A DNA stretch of 19,038 nucleotides from contig JBNJEB010000022.1 in the NCBI GenBank assembly GCA_051745425.1, forward strand, positions 1 through 19,038, given 5' to 3'. The stretch is from Halonatronomonas sp051745425. Lineage in GTDB: Bacteria > Bacillota > Halanaerobiia > Halanaerobiales > Halarsenatibacteraceae. Position numbers and translations under genes: made by a program. A model generated the notes under the pieces. That model made no database searches. It worked only from the letters and a program-made list of their open reading frames with translations, and was not told the origin of the DNA. Each line of letters opens with the position of its first letter. Within the stretch, counting starts at the first letter, position 1. Below, piece by piece: positions 8,645-15,665 of this stretch.

Positions 8645-8683
8645 ATTATAATCAATACTATAAAAATGTAAATCTGATTTTGC

Positions 8684-9280
8684 TCAAGACTCTATTAACC
8701 TTTTCATGGTTTCAGTAACTGGTCCTATTGTTGCTACTGCAATTATTGTTCCGACTCCAAGGGTTGCCCCCATTGAAAATCCAATCAGGCTAAAACTGAA
8801 ATCCAGTGACATTCTCGCTGATTTCAGAGAAAAATTTGTTTTTCTTCTAATATAAATCATCAGAGCCTCAACTGGTCCTTCTCCCATATCGACTGAGATA
8901 TAGGTAGCTATACCTGCACCTACCAGCAAGATTGCTGTTGCTAGCATTAAGACCTGAAAGTATATTACATCTGTTGCAATACTGCCAAAGGTCCAGATAA
9001 TTATATCTAAAAATATACCTAAAAAGACTGCATTAAGGACTGTACCTGGTCCAAATCTGCTATCTGTCAGCAAGAATAAACCCAGAATAATGCTGATATT
9101 AATAACTGTGGTTGCCTGACCAAATGATATTCCCAGGGCATTAGCCAGGCCATCGGCCATAACTGTAAATGGGGTCAGCCCCAGGCCAGAATTCAAAAAG
9201 AAATACAGCCCTGAACTGATCAGAAAGATTCCAAATAAAAAGACAGCTGTCCTTTTCATTATTTGATGCACTTTTTTCAT
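8684..9280 (-). CDS. YitT/YczE-like integral membrane protein
   Basis: A membrane protein of 198 residues with about five hydrophobic helices and few charged residues between them. The first helix (FLFGIFLISSGLYFFLNSG), the segment GLTPFTVMADGLANALGISFGQ and the later SVDMGEGPVEALM loop match the YczE/YyaS/YitT membrane family. The function of the family is not established, so no substrate is proposed. The start is the ATG at 9280: an in-frame GTG at 9289 is part of the AGAGGTG ribosome binding site itself and is rejected. The gene has a perfect sigma-A promoter about 80 bp upstream, so expression is probably strong, and a clear terminator downstream. It lies downstream of an exported protein gene on the same strand, with the promoter between them, so co-function is uncertain. 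Confidence 0.75.
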   Translation of the reverse strand: MKKVHQIMKRTAVFLFGIFLISSGLYFFLNSGLGLTPFTVMADGLANALGISFGQATTVINISIILGLFLLTDSRFGPGTVLNAVFLGIFLDIIIWTFGSIATDVIYFQVLMLATAILLVGAGIATYISVDMGEGPVEALMIYIRRKTNFSLKSARMSLDFSFSLIGFSMGATLGVGTIIAVATIGPVTETMKRLIES

Positions 9281-9356
9281 CTTAAACACCTCTTTTGCTT
9301 ATAATCTTATATAACTTATAAAGTTAAGTGCATAACTATGTTTTATTACTGACACC

Positions 9357-9385
9357 ATTATATTATTCCTATCAGGGACTGTCAA
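9357..9385 (-). promoter_or_regulatory. Perfect-consensus sigma-A promoter of the YitT-like gene
   Basis: Minus strand TTGACA (9385-9380), 17-bp spacer, TATAAT (9362-9357): both hexamers and the spacing are exact consensus. The start point near 9350 gives a ~70-nt untranslated leader containing a short AACTTTATAAGTT palindrome. Confidence 0.88.
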
Positions 9386-9408
9386 GACCTAACAGGAAAT
9401 ATTATTAA

Positions 9409-10380
9409 TTAATTGTTTTTCTCGATGATACTGATTGCTCCGCCGATCTGGCGATTATTTTCTGACTCCAGTTCAACTGTATACAGAAATAACTCTCCGC
9501 TCATGATATCAAAATGGCGTTCATTTATTATTTTAATCTTTAGATCTAAGAAACTGGACATCAGTGAATATACTATTTTATTATCTTCTTTTTCTGCCTG
9601 TATATAATCTCTATCAATAGTTAACTGATTCATAGCATAATCAAAATCTAAAATCAACTGATCTTGATTAAGCTCTATCAACCAGCCTGGTTCCTGACCT
9701 CTACCGCTAAATGTAAAGCTGGCCGGATCTAGCTGATTGAAATCCTGCTGATGGGCTTTAAATTCCTCTTCTCCATAGGTAACCATTAATTCATCACCTT
9801 TATTCCAGGCACTTATTTCATTGTTGCCGTACCTGGCACCTGAGGCTGCTTTTAGCTGGGGTAAAATCTGACTCTGGCCGTTATAGATAAACTGGGCCAT
9901 TTCTTCTAGAAAATTCATGGCCAGATAATCATCTCCAGCTTGAAAGACATGAAAATTATCATCCGATCGATTAAGTGATAAGTCAATCTGACTTTCAATT
10001 ATTAAATGATAGCCTGGTACTCGCATACTACCTGTAAAGACTTGCATCTCATTTTCTGATTTAATGACAGCTACCAGCAGATAGTCTTGATTAATTTCTA
10101 CCTGGGGACTATCCAGTTCCAGGCTGGTTTCCAGGGGAAATTGTTCTAGGGATTGCCATTCTTGACTGGCAACAATTATATTATCTTGATCACTGGCTGA
10201 TTGATCTACCAGCATAAGATGAACTATATTGCCTGATGATAATTCTGTCTTTTCCTGAGAGGTGATTAAGACCGGGATTTCCAGATCTGGATTGCTGGCC
10301 TTAAGATCAAGGGTTAGAGTTGTGATTAGAATAAATGAAATCGCCAGAATCATTAGTGATTTTTTATTTAATAATCTCAT
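9409..10380 (-). CDS. Unrecognised exported protein
   Basis: I do not recognise this ~323-residue protein. Its N-terminus is a typical Sec signal peptide: MRLLNKK, a hydrophobic stretch (SLMILAISFILITTLTL) and a possible signal peptidase I site near LKAS. There is no lipobox cysteine. The mature part is acidic and rich in Q, S and hydrophobic residues, looks beta-strand rich, and contains no catalytic motif I can name. A stretch near residues 95-120 (DYLLVAV ... PGYHLIIES) is faintly like PrcB-type domains of secreted proteins, too weak to assign. The ATG at 10380 follows AGGAGGAG with good spacing and gives a proper signal peptide; a longer frame to 10434 is rejected. It is divergent from kynureninase across a short shared promoter region, and lies upstream of a YitT-like membrane protein. 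No terminator is visible after it. Confidence 0.6.
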   Translation of the reverse strand: MRLLNKKSLMILAISFILITTLTLDLKASNPDLEIPVLITSQEKTELSSGNIVHLMLVDQSASDQDNIIVASQEWQSLEQFPLETSLELDSPQVEINQDYLLVAVIKSENEMQVFTGSMRVPGYHLIIESQIDLSLNRSDDNFHVFQAGDDYLAMNFLEEMAQFIYNGQSQILPQLKAASGARYGNNEISAWNKGDELMVTYGEEEFKAHQQDFNQLDPASFTFSGRGQEPGWLIELNQDQLILDFDYAMNQLTIDRDYIQAEKEDNKIVYSLMSSFLDLKIKIINERHFDIMSGELFLYTVELESENNRQIGGAISIIEKNN

Positions 10381-10432
10381 ATAATCTCCTCCTTTAACTT
10401 GGTTACTAAGTTCATTGTATATCATAAAAGCC

Positions 10433-10447
10433 ATTACTGCCAGTAAT
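10433..10447. promoter_or_regulatory. 15-bp perfect palindrome between divergent promoters
   Basis: ATTACTG-C-CAGTAAT lies in the gap between the exported-protein gene and kynureninase, 6 bp upstream of the kynureninase -35 box. It also overlaps a possible minus-strand -35 (CTGGCA) serving the exported-protein gene. The position suits a regulator controlling both directions; the regulator is unknown. Confidence 0.45.
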
Positions 10448-10453
10448 ATTTAT

Positions 10454-10482
10454 TTGTCAGAATTTTGATAATAGGTTATAAT
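10454..10482 (+). promoter_or_regulatory. Near-consensus sigma-A promoter of kynureninase gene
   Basis: TTGTCA (10454-10459), 17-bp spacer, TATAAT (10477-10482), only 28 bp before the start codon. The leader is therefore very short and carries just the AAGGAGG ribosome binding site. Confidence 0.82.
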
Positions 10483-10509
10483 TAATTTAACTAATAAGGA
10501 GGCTAAATT

Positions 10510-11790
10510 ATGAATTATAGATCTGATCTTAATTATGCAAAAGAGCTTGATAAAGACAATGAGATGTTAAAGTATAAGGAAGAGTTTTATCAGAAAGATG
10601 ATAGGATTTATCTAGTTGGAAATTCACTGGGGCTACTATCTAAATCTGCTGAAAAAGAGATTATGCGAGCCCTGGATGAATGGCGGGAGCATGGCGTTGA
10701 AGGCTGGACTAAAGGTGAACCGGCCTGGTTCTGGTATGGCGAAAAGTTAGGGGATATGACTGCGCCCTTAATTGGAGCTGAGCCTGAGGAAACAATAGTG
10801 ACTGGTTCGACTACATTAAATATTCATCAATTGCTGGCCAGTTTTTACCGGCCTGAAGGCAAAAGAAAGAAGATCCTGGTTGATGAATTAAACTTTCCAA
10901 GTGATATTTATGCTGTCAAGAGTCAGCTGGTCCAGCATGGCAATGAATCTGAACTGGTTATTGTTGAAAGTCAGGATGGCAGAACCCTTAATGAAGACGA
11001 TATTATTGCAGCTTTTAATGATGAAATAGCAATTGCTCTGCTCCCTACGGTGCTATATCAGAGTGGACAGCTGCTTGATCTTGAAAGACTAACAGAGGCG
11101 GCTCATAAACATGGAATTATTATTGGCTTTGATCTGGCTCATTCTGTTGGTATTCTGCCCCATGATTTAAGTGGAGCCGGAGTTGATTTTGCTTTATGGT
11201 GTAATTATAAATATCTTAATGCTGGACCTGGAGCTGTTGGTGGCCTTTATGTTAATAAGAAACATTTTAACAGAGAACCTGGCCTGGCTGGCTGGTGGGG
11301 ACATGATAAGGAGACCCAGTTTGAGATGAACCATGAATTTACTCCTGCTGAAGATGCCGGGTCCATGCAGATAAGTACCCTGCCAATACTCAGTTCTGCG
11401 CCTCTCTTCAGTTCACTGGATATGATTAATGAGATTGGTATTAAGAAAATCCGGGAAGAATCACTGAAGCGAACTTCCTATCTGGCCTATCTTATGGCTG
11501 ATAAATTGAATACCGAGACTGTTAACTATACTATTGTAACTCCTGAAGAAGACAGCAGGCGGGGCGGCCATATTGCTGTAAAGTTTGAGCGCGAGGCTTA
11601 TCGGATAAGCAAAGCTTTAAAGGAAGAGGGAGTAATTGTTGACTTCAGAGAGCCTGATACAATTAGATTTGCCCCTTCTCCCCTATATATTTCATTTGAA
11701 GACCTTTATAATACTGTTGAGATTTTAGCAGATATTATTAATAATCAACGGTTTGAAGAGATATCAAAGGAGCGAGATTCAGTAACTTAA
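10510..11790 (+). CDS. kynU: Kynureninase (PLP-dependent L-kynurenine hydrolase)
   Basis: Hydrolyses L-kynurenine (or 3-hydroxykynurenine) to anthranilate (or 3-hydroxyanthranilate) plus L-alanine in the cytosol. The 426-residue length is typical. This is a fold-type I PLP enzyme: GSTTLNIHQLLASFYRP near residue 97 contributes to cofactor phosphate binding, FDLAHSVG holds the PLP-ring Asp (Asp208), and CNYKYLNAGPGAVGG contains the Schiff-base lysine (Lys234). The GWWGH motif and the C-terminal RGGHIAVKF / IRFAPSPLY segments are also typical. The start ATG follows AAGGAGG directly. No tryptophan dioxygenase, kynurenine formamidase or anthranilate-using gene is nearby, so it probably acts on imported kynurenine or belongs to a dispersed pathway. 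It is convergent with the next gene, with only 6 bp between the stop codons. Enzyme assignment is secure. Confidence 0.93.
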   Translation: MNYRSDLNYAKELDKDNEMLKYKEEFYQKDDRIYLVGNSLGLLSKSAEKEIMRALDEWREHGVEGWTKGEPAWFWYGEKLGDMTAPLIGAEPEETIVTGSTTLNIHQLLASFYRPEGKRKKILVDELNFPSDIYAVKSQLVQHGNESELVIVESQDGRTLNEDDIIAAFNDEIAIALLPTVLYQSGQLLDLERLTEAAHKHGIIIGFDLAHSVGILPHDLSGAGVDFALWCNYKYLNAGPGAVGGLYVNKKHFNREPGLAGWWGHDKETQFEMNHEFTPAEDAGSMQISTLPILSSAPLFSSLDMINEIGIKKIREESLKRTSYLAYLMADKLNTETVNYTIVTPEEDSRRGGHIAVKFEREAYRISKALKEEGVIVDFREPDTIRFAPSPLYISFEDLYNTVEILADIINNQRFEEISKERDSVT

Positions 11791-11796
11791 TATTTT

Positions 11797-12660
11797 CTAA
11801 TCACTTTTAGTAAAAGCTTCAAGATTATCCCTGGCAAATTCTCTGAAGCTTCGAGGTTCTCTGCCAGTTAACTTTATAAAATCTTCTGTTACTTTTTTAG
11901 CTGTACCTAAACGGGTCATTAAATACAGGGCCATTGTAATATTAATATATTTTTTATCCAGGCCTCTCTTTTTTATATAATGGTTCCTGTATTTTAAAAA
12001 CCCAGGCTTTGAGTATTCAATATTTCTGCCTGTAACTTCACTTAAAATATCAGCTATTTGATAATAATCCAGGGCTTCTGGACCTGTTATAGTATGAGTA
12101 GTATTTTTATATTTTTCAGAATTAATTAGTACTGTTGAGATGGCCAGGCCAATATCTGCTGCATCTATAAAACTGGTTTTACTTTTCCCGGCAGGAACTA
12201 ATATCTCATTATTTTCTCTAATTTCTACTGAATGGATACCTGATAAGTTCTGCATAAAAAAGCCAGGCCTGATATGAGCAAAGGGGATTCCAGATTCCTC
12301 TATATATTTTTCTATTTTATGATGTGGTGGAAATGGATTCTTTTCAACTCCCATTAATGATAAAAATGCTACTAATTTGATATCATTAGCTGCCATAGCA
12401 TCAATGAAAGGATAAAGATCATCTGGTTTACCTAAATGTGGCGGTCTCATCAGAAAAACCCTATTGACATCTTTTAAGGCTGGAAGGAAAGTTGATTTGG
12501 CTTTAAAATCAAATTTAACTGCTTCAATCTGATCCCCAAACATTCTAAATAATTTTTCTGGATCTGTCCCTGCTGTAATTATATTTTCATCTTTTTTAAT
12601 AAGTTCTTTTACAACGTATTGACCAACTGTACCTGAAGCTCCGGTTATTAATATTTTCAT
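11797..12660 (-). CDS. NmrA-like NAD(P)-binding (atypical SDR) protein
   Basis: A 287-residue Rossmann-fold protein of the atypical short-chain dehydrogenase/NmrA-like group. The N-terminus carries the dinucleotide-binding GASGTVG loop after a hydrophobic strand (MKILIT). The mid-section has SLMGVEKNPFPPHHKIEKYIEESGIPFAHIRPGFFMQN, the usual layout of this group, where a classical YxxxK is replaced by HHKIEK. Relatives include quinone-reductase-like (QorB) and sensor-type proteins, so it could be an oxidoreductase or a redox sensor; I cannot tell. Its ATG overlaps the TGA of the upstream acetyltransferase gene (ATGA), with only a weak GAGATG ribosome binding site, suggesting translational coupling. 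It converges on kynureninase with no recognisable terminator between. Confidence 0.75.
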   Translation of the reverse strand: MKILITGASGTVGQYVVKELIKKDENIITAGTDPEKLFRMFGDQIEAVKFDFKAKSTFLPALKDVNRVFLMRPPHLGKPDDLYPFIDAMAANDIKLVAFLSLMGVEKNPFPPHHKIEKYIEESGIPFAHIRPGFFMQNLSGIHSVEIRENNEILVPAGKSKTSFIDAADIGLAISTVLINSEKYKNTTHTITGPEALDYYQIADILSEVTGRNIEYSKPGFLKYRNHYIKKRGLDKKYINITMALYLMTRLGTAKKVTEDFIKLTGREPRSFREFARDNLEAFTKSD

Positions 12661-13235
12661 TGATTTTTCATCTCATTTAAAGTTTGGCTGGTGAGCAGCC
12701 TGGCCATTACAATTTCATTACGATAGGTTCCATCAGATAACCTTTTCTTATTTTTTAAGATACCTTCCTGCTGGAAACCAAAATTTTCATAAAGTTTTCT
12801 GCCCCGTTGATTTTGTTCATCTACCCTTAGTGAGATTCTTGTAATCCCATTTTCTTTAGCCCAGTTCATTAAAGTTTCTATCAATAAGCTACCAATGCCC
12901 CTGCCCCAGTAATCTTTAGAGACTGACATGCCGAATTCTCCCTGATGAGAGTAACGGTTGAGATCACTCCCTGTAAAGCCTAAATTACCAACAATCTTAC
13001 CATCAACCCTGGCAATGATGAAAATACTGTTTTCTGACTGGTTCATATTTTCCAGAAACTCCTGCTCTTCAGCCACAGTCATCTCAAACTCTTCTGGCTG
13101 ACGGAGAAGAAATTCTGTCTCGCCAAAGACCTGTTTCATGTAATTTAATAATTCTTCTGCATCTTCTGGACTGGCATTATTAATTTTAATTTCTTTACCT
13201 TTAATTTCATAGCTGGTTTCAGGTATTTTTGACAT
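12657..13235 (-). CDS. GNAT-family N-acetyltransferase (RimJ/RimL-like)
   Basis: A 192-residue Gcn5-related acetyltransferase. The acetyl-CoA pyrophosphate-binding motif A is clear: GEFGMSVSKDYWGRGIGSLLIETLMNWAKENG, with the R-G-x-G-x-G/S loop (GRGIGS). The following ISLRVDEQNQRGRKLYENFGFQQEG is the standard motif B, where the Asn and Tyr help bind and release CoA. An N-terminal ~90 residues supply substrate binding and do not identify the acceptor; a small molecule or a protein N-terminus are both possible. The start is well supported by AGGAAGG 8 nt upstream. It is the first gene of a two-gene operon with the NmrA-like protein, from a predicted promoter at 13295-13323. Family is sure, substrate unknown. 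Confidence 0.85.
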   Translation of the reverse strand: MSKIPETSYEIKGKEIKINNASPEDAEELLNYMKQVFGETEFLLRQPEEFEMTVAEEQEFLENMNQSENSIFIIARVDGKIVGNLGFTGSDLNRYSHQGEFGMSVSKDYWGRGIGSLLIETLMNWAKENGITRISLRVDEQNQRGRKLYENFGFQQEGILKNKKRLSDGTYRNEIVMARLLTSQTLNEMKNQ

Positions 13236-13294
13236 ATTATCAACCTTCCTGTTTAATAGTTAAAGATCTCTACGATTAACTAATTTATGTTGAT

Positions 13295-13323
13295 ATATTA
13301 GCAGATTAAACTTTGTGAGTCAA
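13295..13323 (-). promoter_or_regulatory. Predicted promoter of the acetyltransferase operon
   Basis: Minus strand TTGACT (13323-13318), 17-bp spacer, TAATAT (13300-13295). The -35 matches 5 of 6 consensus bases and the -10 matches 4 of 6. Confidence 0.6.
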
Positions 13324-13363
13324 ATAATGAAGTCTTATTGTCCCAGTAGTTTATTTAAATATT

Positions 13364-13395
13364 AAGCCACAGGTTAAATTTAAAACCTGTGGCTT
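13364..13395 (-). terminator. Rho-independent terminator of the hyd maturation operon
   Basis: A 12-bp perfect stem (AAGCCACAGGTT / AACCTGTGGCTT) with an 8-nt loop lies 13 bp after the hydE stop. The downstream minus-strand tract (AATATTTAAA) is only moderately T-rich. The stem also has a T-rich flank on the plus strand, but no plus-strand gene precedes it. Confidence 0.75.
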
Positions 13396-13408
13396 TATTA
13401 ATTAATAT

Positions 13409-14425
13409 TTACTTTAGAGAATGACCTGGCCCTTTAGCCGGAAAACGTTCAATTGTCTTTAACCGGGCTGGGATACACTGGCTGCAATCTACCGGGCTTT
13501 CATCTGTACAGATTTTATCTGGATATAATTGATAGTTGGCCCTGTATTCTCTCGGTGTAACATTTGGCATCATTACATTGGCTCCATTCTCAAGAGCTTT
13601 CTCTCTGCCTTTGCTGTCTATAGTTCCCAGGGCTGTTGTTGCTGGAAGATGAGCTTTCGGCAAAATTATTCTGGTTAAAGCCAGCATCTTTAATGTCAGC
13701 TCAAAAGAACCATTCTGACTTTCAGCCAGTGGAGTATTGGGATTCATTAAGAAGGGACCAAGCCCGACCATATCTAAATCTAACTCTTTATAAAGTCTGA
13801 GATCACTGGCCAGGCTCTGAATTGTCTGACCTGGCAGACCAATCAGAGAGCCACTTCCTAACTGATAACCTGATTCTTGGAGCCAGTATAAATTATCTAT
13901 TCTGTTTTGAAAGCTACCAGCAGGATGAAGTTGATGATATAACTCTGAATCTGAAGTTTCAAAGCGGAGCAGGTATCTATCAGCCCCGGCCTGACGCCAG
14001 ACCTGATAATCCTCCTTAGTTCTTTCCCCCAGGGATAATGTTATAGCCAGATCAGTCTTTTCTTTGATTGCTTGAACTATTTCAGCAATTATTTCCTGGG
14101 TAAAATAGTTATCCTCACCTGACTGAAGAACAACAGTGCCATAGCCTAATTCCTCTGCTGTTAAGGCCGCTGAAATAATTTCTTTCTGGCTTAAGCGATA
14201 TCTTTCAGGAACTATATTTTCTTTGCGGAGCCCACAGTAATAGCAGCTTCTGCTGCAGTAATTTGAAAATTCTATTAAGCCCCTTAAGTGAACCCCATCT
14301 CCATGGTATTTCTGTCTGATTTCATCTGCTGTTTTAAAAAGTTCCTGATTATAATGATTATAGCTTAATATTAAGTCAAGATTATTTAAAACTTGATTCT
14401 GATCGTTAAAATTAATTGACTTCAT
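13409..14425 (-). CDS. hydE: [FeFe]-hydrogenase maturase HydE (radical SAM)
   Basis: A radical SAM enzyme needed to build the [2Fe] subcluster of the hydrogenase H-cluster. In current models it acts on the HydG-derived cysteine-bound Fe(CO)2CN synthon. The 338-residue length is typical. The radical SAM cluster motif is CSRSCYYC (Cys57, Cys61, Cys64). The C-terminal CX7CX2C set (Cys306, Cys314, Cys317), which binds an accessory cluster in some HydE proteins, is also present. Other family signatures visible are GTVVLQSGED, GSGSLIGLPGQT and GANVMMPNVTP. The start is taken as the ATG at 14425: AGGTGGAG lies 7 nt upstream, inside the longer frame from 14443. Its start overlaps the end of hydF by 14 bp, and it is the last gene of the maturation operon, followed by a terminator. 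Confidence 0.95.
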   Translation of the reverse strand: MKSINFNDQNQVLNNLDLILSYNHYNQELFKTADEIRQKYHGDGVHLRGLIEFSNYCSRSCYYCGLRKENIVPERYRLSQKEIISAALTAEELGYGTVVLQSGEDNYFTQEIIAEIVQAIKEKTDLAITLSLGERTKEDYQVWRQAGADRYLLRFETSDSELYHQLHPAGSFQNRIDNLYWLQESGYQLGSGSLIGLPGQTIQSLASDLRLYKELDLDMVGLGPFLMNPNTPLAESQNGSFELTLKMLALTRIILPKAHLPATTALGTIDSKGREKALENGANVMMPNVTPREYRANYQLYPDKICTDESPVDCSQCIPARLKTIERFPAKGPGHSLK

Positions 14426-15665
14426 AATTAATCTCCACCTCATTTAAAAAGGGCTGGATTGCTCTAGCCAGTATTCCCATCTTCCAGGCGATTAGAATAC
14501 CATAATTGATGACTGGAACCCCGGCCTTTCTGGCATCTCTAATTCTACTGGTGACCTCCTGTTGATTAATCATGCAGCCACCGCAGAAAACGGCCAGATC
14601 GTAATTATTAATCTCAGCTGGAAAGTCCTGGCCTGCATAATGGGTAAAGTTTAAAGCCCCTCCTGCTATCTCTTCAAGCCAGCCAGGGATTTTTACTGTT
14701 CCAATATCTTCATGGCGTTTCCTGTGAGTACAGGCTTCTGCCACTAAAATATTCATGCCTGGTTTTAAGTTTTCCAAAGAATTTGCCCCCTGGAGATAAC
14801 TATTAAGATCTCCTTTATAGCGGGCAAATAATATTGAAAAACCTGTTAGTGGGATATCCTCAGGGACTAGTTTGCTGACTCTGGCAAAGGCCTGGGAGTC
14901 AGTTACTGCCAGTGCCGGTGGTTTGTTTAATCTTTCCAGGGCAGATTCAATTGAATCAGGCTGTACCACCAAGACCTGGCCCCTATTGTCCAGGATCCTT
15001 CTTAAGGTCTGCATTTGAGGCAGGATCAATCTATCCTTTGGAGCTCCGCTATCTATCGGGATGATTAAGAGGACAAGCTCGTCTGGTTTGATTAAATCGG
15101 CGATTAAACTTTTATCTGTAGCTTCCAATTTAGTATTTTCACTGACTAATGCAGCCAGGGCTGCAAGAATTTCTTCTCTTTCATTATTATGATAATTTTC
15201 CAAAATAATAATTTTATCTGGAGAGAAATCATCAAAGGCTGCTGAGATGCTGGATTTTGTAAGATCAAAGTTATTAATATTATTAAAGATAATTAAGTAG
15301 GGAATAGAATTTTTCTCTAGCCTGGCAATAAGATCCTGCTCATATTCTAAATCTTCCAGACTATTAATGATCATCAGGGCCAGATCTGTCTTTCTGATAA
15401 CTCTATGCGTCTTCTCCACCCGCTTGCTGCCAAGCTCCCCTCTATCATCAATACCTGCAGTATCGATAAAGATAACAGGACCTAAGGGCAGAACCTCCAT
15501 CGCTTTATAGACTGGATCTGTGGTGGTCCCTGGCACTTCTGAGACCAGGGCCAGATCCTGATCTGTTAAAAAATTGATCATTGTCGATTTGCCGGCATTT
15601 CTTTTACCAAAAACTCCAATATGAGGCCTTTCAGCTGTGGGAGTTGAATTAAAAGTAGAGGTCAT
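14412..15665 (-). CDS. hydF: [FeFe]-hydrogenase maturation GTPase/scaffold HydF
   Basis: GTPase scaffold that receives the assembled [2Fe] precursor and hands it to apo-hydrogenase. It has 417 residues in three parts. The N-terminal GTPase domain has a G1 loop GKRNAGKST (residues 20-28), PGTTTD switch I (about 45-50) and DTAG G3 (68-71). A middle dimerisation domain follows. The C-terminal Fe-S domain has the diagnostic Cys312-x-His314-x46-Cys361-x2-Cys364 pattern (ACTHRKRHE ... FCGGC). The expected NKxD G4 motif reads NNIN at 128-131, so the usual lysine and aspartate are absent. The ATG at 15665 is chosen because AAAGG is placed correctly for it; the ATG at 15674 would lie inside the ribosome binding site. 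It overlaps hydG by 17 bp and hydE by 14 bp, implying coupled translation of the maturases. Confidence 0.95.
   Translation of the reverse strand: MTSTFNSTPTAERPHIGVFGKRNAGKSTMINFLTDQDLALVSEVPGTTTDPVYKAMEVLPLGPVIFIDTAGIDDRGELGSKRVEKTHRVIRKTDLALMIINSLEDLEYEQDLIARLEKNSIPYLIIFNNINNFDLTKSSISAAFDDFSPDKIIILENYHNNEREEILAALAALVSENTKLEATDKSLIADLIKPDELVLLIIPIDSGAPKDRLILPQMQTLRRILDNRGQVLVVQPDSIESALERLNKPPALAVTDSQAFARVSKLVPEDIPLTGFSILFARYKGDLNSYLQGANSLENLKPGMNILVAEACTHRKRHEDIGTVKIPGWLEEIAGGALNFTHYAGQDFPAEINNYDLAVFCGGCMINQQEVTSRIRDARKAGVPVINYGILIAWKMGILARAIQPFLNEVEINYEVN

Noticed and set aside
8437..8683. A small gene or RNA in the AT-rich gap between the activase-like and YitT-like genes
   Set aside because: Only promoters, a palindrome and the YitT-side terminator are visible; no frame with a ribosome binding site is present.
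11814..11851. AAGCTTC ... GAAGCTT inverted repeat near the end of the NmrA-like gene as a terminator for kynU
   Set aside because: The loop is 24 nt, it lies inside coding sequence, and no T-tract follows.
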